A stretch of DNA of 64,000 nt from JACPYF01 sp947085525 (GCA_947085525.1 CAMTWU010000004.1:60419-124418); one strand, 5' to 3'; positions 26,001 through 32,956 are shown, counted from the first letter of the stretch. Notes: a model not told the origin generated them from the sequence alone. Program-made: numbers and translations.

Positions 26001-27830
26001 TGTCGTTATTGTGCCACCAGTCAGACCTGTACCTGCAGTTATACCCGTGACTGTTCCCCCACTATTTGTATCGGTATCTGTATCACTGGCACATTCCCAG
26101 CGCAGACTGCCGCTATTCCATTTCAACAGTTGATTGCTGTTACATCCACGTAGCAATCCAACTTCATTGCCACTGATTTCCAATCCCGAGCCGCTACTTG
26201 TAGTTGCGGTTGCACTGTCGCCTGCATCTGACAAATCAAGGCTCAGGTTTAGTGACCCACCGAGGCTGACTGAGCCACCGCCTGATAATGGGCCAGCGGT
26301 ATTGATGGTGATTGCACTGTTTGCGAGCTGCGAATTAGCAATGCCAGTCAATGTGACATTGGAGGTACTAGCTGCTGTTAAGCGACCTTGGGCATCAACT
26401 GTGAATTGCGGCAATGCTAGCGATCCGTTGGCATTGTTACTGGCAGAATATGTTCCACTAGTCACGGCTGTATTGGCCAGTCCAAAACTAATATCGCTAC
26501 CACTACGACTTGCTGTTGTACCGGTACCATTTGTGAAATTAACTGTTCCACCGCTCGAGATATTTTGACCGGCTCCTCCATTTGCTGCGACATTAAAGTT
26601 CGTTGTATCGGTATCGACATCAGCCGCACAACTAAAGGCCGTGCCATTCCATGTCAGCTTGGTTGTTCCAGCACAAGTCGGTGAGTTGATGCTAAAGGTT
26701 GTGCCACCAAGACTCAACCCATTGCCAGCGCTATAGGTTGTATCACTATCAGAAATAACTACGCTTCCACCACCAGTCAAACTCAACGTCCTAGTTCCAC
26801 CAACCCAGCTGAGTGCCTGGCTATCTGTGTTATCTAGATATCCAGCCAAGTTAACCGAGTTACCACCACTGATAGCTAGCACGTTTGCCGCTAGTGAAAG
26901 TGTCTGACTGTCGGTTCCGGCAACACTAGCACAGACCCAGTTCGAACCATCCCATTGCAGTATCTGTCCACCCAAACATGAATCCTCAAGGCTGAGGTTT
27001 TGCCCTGTCAAAATCAAACCGCCGCCCGAAACGGTTGCGACACCTACTGCGCCATCAGCTCCGTTTGTTCCATTAGCACCATCTGCCCCGTTTGCGCCAG
27101 CCGCACCTTGTGGACCAGGTGTTGGTTCACCCGTAACCTGAACAACCGTACCACCTGCCCCGCTCAGTGCGTCTTTTACAAACTCCTCAACATCCTTGGC
27201 TTCAATTTTGCCATTTTCAGCAACCAACACTCCACCGCCATCAACTTGTATTCCTGGTGATTGTGTACTTGCCAAGGTTTGCAAACTACTGACTTTGCTA
27301 AAGTTTCGATCGTTATTACATCCAAATTTTTGCGAATCGTCTAGCTTGTTCCAGCCGTTTAATTGCCCCGAAAAACCTGTCGAGTTTGCAGCCACATAGT
27401 ACGGACAACTCACCTTGTTGTAGGCAACATCACCTGTTTTTTCGATACAAGATTTTTTCACATCTGACGATGGCCCGGCTCGTTTGTCCATCGCACAGAT
27501 TTCAATATAGGCGGATTTTTTCTTTGCGGTTGGCGGTATCTGCCAACGTAATTTTAGCTGTCCATCCTTGACGACAGCTGTTTGATCAATCGTGTATAAA
27601 CTCTCGGTTACATTTTGTGCATCAATTGCGCGTATACGAACTTTGATATTGCCGTCCTGCTTTGTCAGTCCTTGTGCAGATGTTGCCAATGTCATTACGC
27701 CCTGGTTCGCGCCTTGTACTCCAATCCAAATTCCAATAATCAAGACAAAAACAAGCAAGACCCAGAAAAACTTCTTCTTTTCCCCTGGTGGGTCCCTCAA
27801 TATTTGTTTGTTGTTTTTGTTGTCTTCCAT
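14061..27830 (-). CDS. giant repetitive surface protein (4589 aa), fibre/adhesin-like
   Basis: One uninterrupted frame of 4589 codons. Residues 1-20 are cytoplasmic and basic, 21-38 form a membrane helix or uncleaved signal, and the rest is outside the cell. Next come a Cys-containing beta domain (~45-170), a short collagen-like stretch of about eight Gly-x-x triplets (~238-264), and two families of Thr/Ser/Gly-rich beta repeats (~265-3200). These contain 15 Cys-pair modules of the type GCSNSQLLKWNETTDVWECA, usually followed by Asp-Thr runs (DTDTDT). Then follow a tail-fibre-like region with KFDVDGDINSSGIYRVGG (two copies), two CBM4/9-like jelly-roll domains (~3389-3694), a concanavalin/LamG-like domain (~4197-4401), a short coiled coil (~4437-4470) and a beta C-terminus ending DVQWFAVEKE. 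There is no LPXTG sorting signal. Probably a host- or surface-binding fibre; the role is inferred. Confidence 0.85.
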   Translation of the reverse strand: MEDNKNNKQILRDPPGEKKKFFWVLLVFVLIIGIWIGVQGANQGVMTLATSAQGLTKQDGNIKVRIRAIDAQNVTESLYTIDQTAVVKDGQLKLRWQIPPTAKKKSAYIEICAMDKRAGPSSDVKKSCIEKTGDVAYNKVSCPYYVAANSTGFSGQLNGWNKLDDSQKFGCNNDRNFSKVSSLQTLASTQSPGIQVDGGGVLVAENGKIEAKDVEEFVKDALSGAGGTVVQVTGEPTPGPQGAAGANGADGANGTNGADGAVGVATVSGGGLILTGQNLSLEDSCLGGQILQWDGSNWVCASVAGTDSQTLSLAANVLAISGGNSVNLAGYLDNTDSQALSWVGGTRTLSLTGGGSVVISDSDTTYSAGNGLSLGGTTFSINSPTCAGTTKLTWNGTAFSCAADVDTDTTNFNVAANGGAGQNISSGGTVNFTNGTGTTASRSGSDISFGLANTAVTSGTYSASNNANGSLALPQFTVDAQGRLTAASTSNVTLTGIANSQLANSAITINTAGPLSGGGSVSLGGSLNLSLDLSDAGDSATATTSSGSGLEISGNEVGLLRGCNSNQLLKWNSGSLRWECASDTDTDTNSGGTVTGITAGTGLTGGTITTSGTINIASTGVTAASYGSSTSIPIITVNAQGQITSASSSAIPTATTSTTGLLTDTDWDTFNGKENVLTFTGNGLFSRFGNTVTGLACSAGEIPKWTAGTFACGADNNSGTTYSAGNGLSLGGSTFSINSPTCSGTDKLSWSGTAFSCASDVDTDTDTTNFNVAAAGTGGSQNITSGGTVTFGNGTGTTATRSGSTVTYGLNNTAVSAGTYAPSNAGGGVLTLPQLTVDAQGRLTAASTTNVTLTGIANSQLANSAITVNTAGGLSGGSSVSLGGTINLTLDLSDAGDANTATTSSGSGLEASGGEIGLLRGCSTGQLLKYNSTTSIWACAADTDTNSGGTVTSITAGTGLNGGTITTSGTIDIANTGVTAATYGSSTSIPVIAVNAQGQITSATSTAIPTANTSTTGLLTSTDWNTFNGKENVLTFTGNGLFSRSGNTITGLACTGSQIVKWSGSAFACGTDVDTDTGVTSIGTFTGASIANGGSISGTVLTFGAADGTNPGMVTTGTQTFAGVKTFTGNLSANGDVTLGDAAADGITFTGEIRGASPFAFEGTTNDGVYTTFAITDPTVARTVTFADATGTVLLHSMISGDATVTSAGALTIAANSVALGTDTTGNYVAGNTAGNGISVTGSAGEGWSPTIAINSPTCAGTDKLTWNGSAFSCVADVDTDTDTTNFNVAAAGTGGSQNITSGSTVTFGNGTGTTATRSGSTVTYGLNNTAVTAASYAPSDNANGSLALPQFTVDAQGRLTAASTTNVTLTGIANSQLTNSAITVNTSGGLSGGSSVSLGGTINLTLDLSDSGDTATATTNSGSGLEVSGGEIGLIRGCGNTQLLKWNTSSLRWECASDTDTDTDTGVISVGTIDSQTKSANGAVISGTVVYLQTADASNPGLVSTGTQTFAGNKTFNGNVIADANLTANGDVVLGNAATDAITFTGEVRGASPLAFEGATNDGVYTTFAITDPTLARTITFPDRSGTVSLSGDTFTGDVTGTLNSSGATALTIAANSVALGTDTTGNYVADVAAGTGLSVSGTPGEGWTPTVSLANTAVSAGTYAPADNANGSIAVPQFTVDAQGRLTAASTTNITPTGIANAQLTNSSLTVTAGAGLANGGPVSLGGSVALDIGAGNGITVNANDITIDLTAATDALSANTSSSSGLEVLGTGLTLLQGCSNSQLLKWNETTDVWECAADVDTDTGVTTIGTIDSQTKSANGAVISGTSLVLQTADASNPGLVSTGTQTFAGNKTFSGNTVLSGTLNANGDVTLGDAATDGLTFTGEIRGASPLVFEGATNDGVYTTFAITDPTVARTVTFPDRSGTVSLSGDTFTGDVTGTLNSTGATALTIAANSVALGTDTTGDYVTGNTAGNGIAITGSTGEGWSPTIAINSPTCSGTDKLTWNGSAFSCAADVDTDTGVTTIGAFSGSSIANGASISGNTITFGPADGTNPGMVSTGTQTFAGAKTFTGNVSANGDVTLGDAATDGLTFTGEIRGSSPLIFEGATNDGVYTTFAITDPTGARTVTFADRSGTVSLSGDTFTGDVTGTLNSSGATALTIAANSVALGTDTTGDYVANVTAGGGLTGTATGEGSTPTLAIVSSNGGIVVNADDIALTIAASANGLSSTTSSGSGLEVLSSGLTLLQGCSNSQLLKWNETTDVWECAADTDTDTDTGVTSVGTIDSQTKSANGAVISGTVVYLQTADASNPGLVSIGTQTFAGDKTFNGNVVTGGNLNANGDVTLGDAATDGITFTGEVRGASPLAFEGATNDGVYTTFAITDPTLARTITFPDRSGTVSLSGDTFTGDVTGTLNSSGATALTIAANSVALGTDTTGNYVADVAAGTGLSVIGTPGEGWTPTVSLANTAVSAGTYAPADNANGSIAVPQFTVDAQGRLTAASTTNITPTGIANSQLANSSITVTAGSGLTTGGLVSLGGTVTLDIGAGNGITVNANDITIDLTSATDALSSTTSSSSGLEVLTSGVTLLQGCSNGQLLKWNETTDVWECAADTDTDTGVTTVGTFSGSSIANGASISGSTITFGPADASNPGMVTTGTQTFAGAKTFTGNVIANGDVTLGDAATDGLTFTGEVRGASPLAFEGATNDGVYTTFAITDPTGARTVTFADRSGTVSLSGDTFTGDVTGTLNSTGATALTIAANSVALGTDTTGDYVSNVTAGGGLTGTATGEGSTPTLAIVSSNGGIVVNADDIALTIAASANALSSTTSSGSGLEILASGVTLLQGCSDTQLLKWNETTDVWACASDTDTDTGVTSIGAIDSQTKSANGAVISGTALYLQTADASNPGLVSTGTQTFAGDKTFNGNVITGGNLTANGDVTLGDAAADGITFTGEIRGASPLVFEGATNNNTYTTFAITDPTGARTITFPDRSGTVSLSGDTFTGDVTGTLNSTGATALTIAANSVALGTDTTGDYVSGNTAGNGIAITGSTGEGWSPTVSISAPTCAGTDKLQWNGTAFVCTADVDTDTGVTTVGAFSGSSIANGASISGSTITFGPADGTNPGMVTTGTQTLAGAKTFTSGTTVRLNSATAFVVEDTSNNNVLTVSTNTGNKTVTVGAGGIDSTFYVVDTNSNAVFGISTVFSDLFSTLDTYTFADGSGVTMISADGSTGNVGIGLDVGLANYKFDVDGDINSSGIYRVGGVAGATTTCSGGQVLQNLVATGGIVTAGTCAADAGVTSIGTIDSQTKSANGAVISGTSLVMQNADASFPGLVSTGTQTFAGDKTFTGNLTGTGTGLFQNASDSTSAFKVNNAAGDNLVKFDTATTNNLLSNGNFETNATGWAAHGAAGTPTQTTAQNYLGSGSLSFTTTAANDGAKYNYALASQTNYTLTYYVKVASLTATSNTIEIGRSEDGSTDTACTSNTSTINGGGWTKVTCSFVTGDVSGTDYVYIKQTDATARTMYIDSVQLESTSAYNSNTDFESGDAGWVPYGGASIGQTATQAYSGSNSLMVDTSTYSGSQEGASFSGGTVQPNTTYIASFMVRLDGSTAASRSFSIVKRFDTSDGASYTCTTATITADIWTNISCTFTTGPVVTASPYIGVTTLDEGDFFTSYKFYIDNAVIAPVKWSSNDVGRISLNGSIDSPLTVRGAQDSTTALQVQQQNGTNVLTVDTLNGRIGIGVDTPTKTLEVNGKALLRATDSSTDTFQILNTAGQSALKVYANQKIVYIGDSASTSNGGLFVYGTNTVKTVSTSGSSIAFNVQDSAAKKVLNVSTSTGNKSVTVGSSGIDAKFQIVDTSGTPILDIDTASGGYLAGAFDYLSFTDSVGTDLISADGATGFVGVGIGVGAASYKFDVAGDINTSGIYRVGGVAGATTTCSGGQFLQDLVSTGGLVTGGTCAAGGSGITTVGAFSGSSIANGGSISGNTLTLGVADGTNPGMVSTTSQTFAGDKTLTGLTTLSNATTTGAVMTLTANSLTSGSGLAIGNSGTGLTGNAFSVTSGTTSALTNGVVRYNFTGDHTGNGVQVDDATTTGTVYQINASALTTGTAFQVTGPSSKNLIRIMYEANDPLDKQRVIIGGGGISASKPDSLARDQLYVFGRINSSWNMFSQDFLSGNPAVAADGLFMNGYYDENIGTGGTSPSGSIAMQNTTGASGMARLTFTGTLGTGPWASNWGTGGNLVTQRSLNPVFEARIQASSNTDVRHIAGFTDMALNATTNADTNNSANEVFFRKTAAGTNWEAVTRNGSGTENVTTLATACSGATACTTAALRTMRIELEDVGANGTARFYIDGTLVATHTSTAVPASTNRLGWVLTNTPTTTTYTGRTLDMDYVRVWSDDPPDSVAPGDIAQSGGIDTTNQAQTVDTGETPTPEDNSNEALLDRIKTLESDVNDLKQYKDVLTTEMLGDASSKKAVFIADVEFRNQVEFSADALFKANVNVDGTLNANGRVVVSNNTGTVTVQPGQTEIQVLFTRPLITKPNVFVSTENPDVRVVAQNRTANGFIIKLSEPITEPLDVQWFAVEKE
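18400..26830 (-). repeat. tandem protein-coding repeats inside the giant gene
   Basis: Two interleaved repeat families. The left part (about 18400-24700) holds six long modules containing SGDTFTGDVTGTLNS and a seventh variant, all carrying ALTIAANSVALGTDTTG, near 18720, 19505, 20510, 21295, 21925, 22950 and 24150. The right part (24700-26830) holds units around FTVDAQGRLTAAST and SLGGTINLTLDLSDAGD, which also recur inside the left part. Copies can be identical in protein over 30-60 residues yet differ at many third codon positions. Confidence 0.85.
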
Positions 27831-27910
27831 GCTTTTGGTTTGCGAAGAATTTTTGGTACAATTCTCCTCATAACATCATACCAATTATCAGAGTGAAACA
27901 CGAGCGTTTT

Positions 27911-29218
27911 CTACAGGTTTTTGCTAGGGTTTTCCACAGCTAGAATTTCACGAACAGCATCGCCATCGTTCCAAGGGATTTTTTCGCCTTTTACTATTCG
28001 AAAAACTTCATGTCCCATCCCTGTTATTACTACTGTATCGCCTTTTTTGGCAATTGAGAGAGCTTTTGCGATAGCGTCACGACGATCTGCGATTTCCTCG
28101 GATTTCGCTTCGCCTTTCGCACGGGAAATCCCGTCCAGCACTGCTTTTCGTATGGTTTTCGGGTCTTCGTTGTAGCTTTCTTCGTCCGTCACGATTATCC
28201 TATCAGCATTTTTGACAGCAACTTCACCCATAATCGGTCGTTTCATTTTGTCGCGATCACCTGTAGCTCCAAATACGAGGATGAGTCGGTTTTTGGTGAA
28301 TTGACGGGCCGCTTGCAGTAGCTGTGTCAAGGCGTCGGGGGTGTGCGCATAATCCACTACTACCTCATACGGTTCATTGGTTTCGATCCTCTCAAAACGC
28401 CCAGGAATTGCCTCTAAATTGGCGATCCCTTCACGTATAGAATCCAGATCGATATGCAGCAAATACGCCAGTGTCGCCGCTGCTGTCATGTTGTACACAT
28501 TGTATTTTCCTGGCAAGCTAGTCGCTAGCTCTAGCTTGATTTGATGGTCGATTTCTAGGTGGGCTTCACTGCCTTTTTTGTACAGTTTTACATCTGTTAT
28601 TCGGGCTTCTGCTTCCTTGTGCGTGCCATAGGTCATCTTCTCGCCTGGTGTGCCAATATCGTCAAAATATTCGAACCATTCATCGTCATGGTTCAGCACG
28701 GTGATGCGCGGATTCTTCGCAAATAATTTTCCTTTCGCAGCCGCATATTCTTCCATCGTGTGGTGATAATCCAGGTGATCTTGGGTCAAATTGGTCATGA
28801 CTGCTGCTTCTATCGGGATACCTTCTAGCTTGTACTGGTCTAATGCATGACTCGTCGCCTCTAATATGACGTAATCCACCCCTAAATCTTTGGCTTCCTT
28901 GAAAAATTCTTGTAGCTCACGAGTCAATGGTACAGTTGCGTTCTTGTCATTGAGGATTATTTCGCCATCCAGTTCGATCTGGGCAGTCGAAAACATTGCC
29001 GTTTTCTTGCCCGCTTCTTTCAAGATTTCATTCAGATAACTGGCAGTTGTTGTCTTGCCATTTGTCCCTGTTATAGCCAAAACTTTCAGATCTTTTGCCG
29101 GGTTACCGTATCGCGCACTAACCAGCTTTACTCTGGATTTTCGATAGCTGTTCTCAAGACCTTTAACCAACGACTTTGGCAAGATTTTTCTGGTTACTTT
29201 TACTACCCCATTTTTCAT
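27911..29218 (-). CDS. murE: Mur ligase, UDP-N-acetylmuramyl-tripeptide synthetase (MurE) family
   Basis: Adds the third amino acid to the peptidoglycan precursor in the cytoplasm. 435 residues, shorter than typical MurE (~490), because the N-terminal UDP-binding domain is reduced to ~45 residues. Central domain: ITGTNGKTTTASYLNEIL (ATP loop), NATVPLTRELQEFF, LEATSHALDQ, MTNLTQDHLDYHHTMEEYAAAK with the lysine expected to be carbamylated. C-terminal domain: ERIETNEPYEVVVDYAHTPDAL and GATGDRDKMKRPIMG. The motif that selects meso-diaminopimelate, normally DNPR, reads DEESYNEDP here, so the third amino acid cannot be predicted. A TATAAT box ends 6 nt before the ATG. Confidence 0.85.
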   Translation of the reverse strand: MKNGVVKVTRKILPKSLVKGLENSYRKSRVKLVSARYGNPAKDLKVLAITGTNGKTTTASYLNEILKEAGKKTAMFSTAQIELDGEIILNDKNATVPLTRELQEFFKEAKDLGVDYVILEATSHALDQYKLEGIPIEAAVMTNLTQDHLDYHHTMEEYAAAKGKLFAKNPRITVLNHDDEWFEYFDDIGTPGEKMTYGTHKEAEARITDVKLYKKGSEAHLEIDHQIKLELATSLPGKYNVYNMTAAATLAYLLHIDLDSIREGIANLEAIPGRFERIETNEPYEVVVDYAHTPDALTQLLQAARQFTKNRLILVFGATGDRDKMKRPIMGEVAVKNADRIIVTDEESYNEDPKTIRKAVLDGISRAKGEAKSEEIADRRDAIAKALSIAKKGDTVVITGMGHEVFRIVKGEKIPWNDGDAVREILAVENPSKNL

Positions 29219-29224
29219 AGTTTC

Positions 29225-29230
29225 ATTATA
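29225..29230 (-). promoter_or_regulatory. -10 box of leaderless murE promoter
   Basis: TATAAT on the minus strand, 6 nt before ATG 29218, without a Shine-Dalgarno sequence. Confidence 0.6.
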
Positions 29231-29316
29231 CCGCGCTCGTCATGCAACGTATAGACCTGAATCAATTTTTCACGTGAAGAGTATTATCGTTATTTGTCAT
29301 ATGTTACAGTGGTGGT

Positions 29317-30345
29317 ATGAAGATTTTGGGAATAGAAACAAGTTGTGACGAAACTGCTGCTTCAGTAGTTTCAGATGGTCGAGAATTACTGAGTAATGTC
29401 ATCAAAAGTCAAATCGATATTCATGCTCAGTACGGAGGTGTCGTACCCGAAGTAGCAGCCAGGTCGCACATAGAAGTGGTGCTGCCTGTCGTGAACAAAG
29501 CATTGCAAGATGCGAACACAGACTGGAATGATGTTGATGCTATTGCAGTTACTCATGCACCCGGTTTAATTGGCAGCTTGTTAGTAGGAACTTTGACTGC
29601 TCGTACCCTCGCCATGATCCACAACAAACCGCTCTACCCTATTCACCATATCAAGGCTCATGTCTATGCAAACTTCCTACTGGAAAAACCACCGGCATTT
29701 CCTATCCTTGCGTTGATTGTCTCTGGTGGACATAGTCAACTGGTCTTGTTTTTTTCACATGAAAATTATAAAATACTAGGCAAAACTCAGGATGATGCTA
29801 TAGGTGAGGCTTTTGACAAAGTTGCTAAGATTTTAGGTCTTTCATACCCAGGCGGACCTAGCATTTCCAAGGCAGCATTGAGCGGAAATCCGGACAAATA
29901 TACCTTGCCAAAAAGTAAGCTACAAAACCCACTAGACTTTAGCTTTTCAGGACTCAAAACCGCAGTTTTGCGAGCCGTACAAAAGGAAGTTGGTAAAGAT
30001 TATACCTTTCCGTCACATCAACTTGCACCTCTGTTAAATGAAACTCAGCGTAATGATTTTGCAGCCAGCTTTCAAAAGACAGCAGTTGAAACATTGGTTG
30101 ATAAAACTCTAGCTGCATACAACCAATACTCCCCTGCTTCGGTCGTCATTGCTGGTGGTGTCGCAGCTAACCAAGAGCTACGCAAACAACTGTCAGATAG
30201 ACTACCAATCTCTATTGACTACCCACCAATGGGACTATGTACGGACAACGCCGCAATGATCGCCACACTCGCCTACTACCAATCAAAAACTGTTGAGCCT
30301 ACCGACCCTAGAAAACTAGAGGTATTCCCCAGTTTATCCATATAA
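29317..30345 (+). CDS. tsaD: tRNA N6-threonylcarbamoyladenosine transferase TsaD
   Basis: Transfers the threonylcarbamoyl group to A37 of ANN-decoding tRNAs, together with TsaB and TsaE. 342 residues, the normal length. It starts MKILGIETSCDETAASVV as in the family, has the metal-binding HHIKAH motif, the nucleotide-binding LIVSGGHSQLVLF, GEAFDKVAKILGLSYPGGP, and the C-terminal VIAGGVAANQELRKQL and LCTDNAAMIA. A TATGTT -10 box (29300-29305) ends 11 nt before the ATG, so the leader is at most a few nucleotides. Divergent from murE; tsaB and tsaE are not in the window. Confidence 0.95.
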   Translation: MKILGIETSCDETAASVVSDGRELLSNVIKSQIDIHAQYGGVVPEVAARSHIEVVLPVVNKALQDANTDWNDVDAIAVTHAPGLIGSLLVGTLTARTLAMIHNKPLYPIHHIKAHVYANFLLEKPPAFPILALIVSGGHSQLVLFFSHENYKILGKTQDDAIGEAFDKVAKILGLSYPGGPSISKAALSGNPDKYTLPKSKLQNPLDFSFSGLKTAVLRAVQKEVGKDYTFPSHQLAPLLNETQRNDFAASFQKTAVETLVDKTLAAYNQYSPASVVIAGGVAANQELRKQLSDRLPISIDYPPMGLCTDNAAMIATLAYYQSKTVEPTDPRKLEVFPSLSI

Positions 30346-30412
30346 ATTTGTGATATACTTTACAGATATAAAGGGTGCGTCCTTTTTAGATTATGTAACC
30401 TGAAAATACCAT

Positions 30413-32956
30413 ATGAAATTATCAAAAACCTACGAGCCAAACCAATACGAGCCAAACATATATGCCCTCTGGGAAGCCAGCGGTGCATTCGAGCCATCAG
30501 GCGTCGGTGACCCCTACTCTATCGTTATGCCACCACCAAATGCTAATGGTGACCTACATATGGGGCATGGATTAACTGTAGGATTACAGGATATATTGGT
30601 TCGCTATCACCGTATGAAGGGCTTTGATACTGTCTACCTACCAGGGGCGGACCATGCTGGATTCGAGACTTGGGTAGTGTTCGAAAAGGAGTTGACAAAA
30701 CAAGGGAAAAATCGTTTTGATTTTTCACGTGAAGAAATTTACAAACAAGTATGGGATTTTGTAGATAAAAAGCGGGGGACTATGGATCTACAGCTCCGCG
30801 CGCTTGGTGCCAGTGCATCTTGGCAAAATCTCACATTCACTCTAGATGAAAAAGTCATCAAAACTGTCTATGGAACGTTCAAGAAGCTCTGGGATGAAGG
30901 CCTGATATACAGAGGTGAGAGAATCGTTAACTACTCTACCGCTTTTCAAACCAGCTACGCAGATATAGAAGTCGAGCACAAAAATGTCAAAGGGACACTG
31001 TGGAACATAGCCTATCCCGTTATTGACGGAGTAGGGGAGTTAATCGTTGCTACAACTCGACCAGAAACATTACTGGGTGACACCGCTGTTGCGGTTCATC
31101 CTGATGACGAACGTTACAAGGCATTGATCGGCAAAAAAGTGATGGTACCAATTGTCGAGAGAGAAGTGCCAATTATTGCTGATGAGGCAGTTGACAAAGA
31201 CTTTGGAACAGGGGTAGTAAAGGTAACTCCAGCCCACGACCCAAACGACTTTGAAATAGGGGTGAGACATAACTTGGAGCGTATTCAGGTAATTGGCTTT
31301 GACGGCAAAATGACTGCCGCCAGTAAATATTACGAAGGCCAAGACGTAGAACAGGCACGAAAAAGCGTACTAGCTGCGTTGCAAGCCACCGAACTTCGTC
31401 GCGGTGAAAAAGAAATCGAACACTCTGTCGGCTTTGACTACAAGAGTGGTCTACCAATCCAACCATTAATCAAAGATCAGTGGTTTATCAAGGTTCGACC
31501 CCTGGCAGATCGAGCCAAACAAGCGGTCGAAGCAGGCGAAATCAAATTTTATCCTAGCGGCAAAGCTCGAGTACTCAACCAATATTTAGATAACTTGCAT
31601 GACTGGAACATCTCTCGCCAGATTCCATGGGGGATTCCTATCCCAGCATTTGTTAATGCCAACGATAGCCAGGATTGGATATTCGACGAACGTGTTGATC
31701 AGCCAACTATCGAAGTAGATGGCAAGAAATACATCCGTGAAGAAGACACCTTTGATACCTGGTTTTCATCTGGTCAGTGGCCATTTATTACTACTGACGC
31801 CATGACTGGCGGCGACCTGAGCCGATACTACCCAACAGATATGATGGAGACTGGTCATGATCTATTAGATCGCTGGGTTGCCCGTATGATCATGCTCGGT
31901 CTGTATGTCACTGACAAGATACCATTCAAAAATGTCTATATGCATGGCATGGTACTGGACGAAAAAGGTAAAAAAATGAGCAAGTCGATTGGTAATGTCA
32001 TAAACCCGATGGATATCATTGAAAAGTATGGCTCAGACGCGTTGAGACTGGGCGTAGTGGCCAATAGGTCTGCAGGACAGAATCAAGCCTTTGCAATCGA
32101 CAAAGTCGTCGCAGGGCGCAATTTTGCCAACAAACTATGGAACATCGCACGCTATATCGAGAGTAGGGGCGGCGAGACGAAGGTTGAACCTAGTACGGAA
32201 ACACTTTCGATTGCAGATCACTGGATCATATCTGAACTTAACGACGCCATTACTGGTATCGAAAAGAGTCTGAGCGAATATCGTTTTGCTGACGCCTCAG
32301 ATATTGTCTACCACACAATATGGGGTTCTGTTGCAGATTGGTACCTCGAGGCCAGCAAGAAACAAGAGAACCTACCGCTACTAGCATGGGTTCTCGAAAC
32401 CAGTCTTAAAATTGCTCATCCATTTGCACCGTTCGTCACCGAGACAATCTGGCAAACACTGGAGCTCAAGGGAACACCTCTGATATCTTCACCGTGGCCA
32501 ACAGTCGCCGAATACAGCGATATTGCGGCAGCTGAGTTCAATCAGTTAAAGACCTTGGTGGCAGAGATCAGATATGTCTGCAACGAACTGGGTAGCAGGA
32601 AGCAAACCTTGCTGTACGGCCAGGATAGTTTGATTGCTGATAATGAACAGCTAGTAGCTAATTTAGCTGGGATTGCAGAGGTCAAGAAAGCTGATAATCC
32701 TCAAGGTTTACGATTAGCCGTAGCCGGTAGAGAAGCCTGGCTGGATATCGACCAAAAAACCGTCAAACATCACCGCAAAAACCTAGAACAACGTATCAAA
32801 GACCTGGAAAATCAGATCAAAAACTTTGAAGCCCGTCTGTCGAATGAAAGTTACGTCAAAAACGCTCCAGAGGCCGTCGTGACTGAAACCCGTGAAGGCT
32901 TAAAAGAGCAACAGGCGCTACTAGAACGCCTGCAAGTTGAACTAACTGTTATATAG
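30413..32956 (+). CDS. valS: valyl-tRNA synthetase
   Basis: Charges tRNA-Val. 847 residues, somewhat shorter than E. coli ValS (951). HIGH signature appears as PPPNANGDLHMGHGLTVG, the editing domain follows (LIVATTRPETLLGDTAVAVHP; GTGVVKVTPAHDPNDFEIG), then the tungsten-like catalytic half with WFIKVRPLADRAKQAV, DTWFSSGQWPF, and KKMSKSIGNVINPMDII. The anticodon domain and a C-terminal arm of ~60 residues predicted as coiled coil (KNLEQRIKDLENQIKNFEARL) complete it. About 67 bp separate it from tsaD. Its last 8 bp overlap the convergent oxygenase-like gene. Confidence 0.95.
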   Translation: MKLSKTYEPNQYEPNIYALWEASGAFEPSGVGDPYSIVMPPPNANGDLHMGHGLTVGLQDILVRYHRMKGFDTVYLPGADHAGFETWVVFEKELTKQGKNRFDFSREEIYKQVWDFVDKKRGTMDLQLRALGASASWQNLTFTLDEKVIKTVYGTFKKLWDEGLIYRGERIVNYSTAFQTSYADIEVEHKNVKGTLWNIAYPVIDGVGELIVATTRPETLLGDTAVAVHPDDERYKALIGKKVMVPIVEREVPIIADEAVDKDFGTGVVKVTPAHDPNDFEIGVRHNLERIQVIGFDGKMTAASKYYEGQDVEQARKSVLAALQATELRRGEKEIEHSVGFDYKSGLPIQPLIKDQWFIKVRPLADRAKQAVEAGEIKFYPSGKARVLNQYLDNLHDWNISRQIPWGIPIPAFVNANDSQDWIFDERVDQPTIEVDGKKYIREEDTFDTWFSSGQWPFITTDAMTGGDLSRYYPTDMMETGHDLLDRWVARMIMLGLYVTDKIPFKNVYMHGMVLDEKGKKMSKSIGNVINPMDIIEKYGSDALRLGVVANRSAGQNQAFAIDKVVAGRNFANKLWNIARYIESRGGETKVEPSTETLSIADHWIISELNDAITGIEKSLSEYRFADASDIVYHTIWGSVADWYLEASKKQENLPLLAWVLETSLKIAHPFAPFVTETIWQTLELKGTPLISSPWPTVAEYSDIAAAEFNQLKTLVAEIRYVCNELGSRKQTLLYGQDSLIADNEQLVANLAGIAEVKKADNPQGLRLAVAGREAWLDIDQKTVKHHRKNLEQRIKDLENQIKNFEARLSNESYVKNAPEAVVTETREGLKEQQALLERLQVELTVI

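Noticed and set aside
19513..26647. Many long open frames on the plus strand inside the giant gene, for example 21970-22947 (325 aa) and 24340-25056 (238 aa)
   Set aside because: They are the antisense of the Thr/Ser/Gly-rich repeats, repeat the same Val/Pro/Ser-rich words in each copy, and have no ribosome-binding sites. Long antisense frames arise from the biased codon content of the sense strand.
18400..26830. CRISPR-like array suggested by regular repeats
   Set aside because: Repeat units are hundreds of bases long, differ at synonymous positions, keep one reading frame throughout and have no spacers or cas genes.
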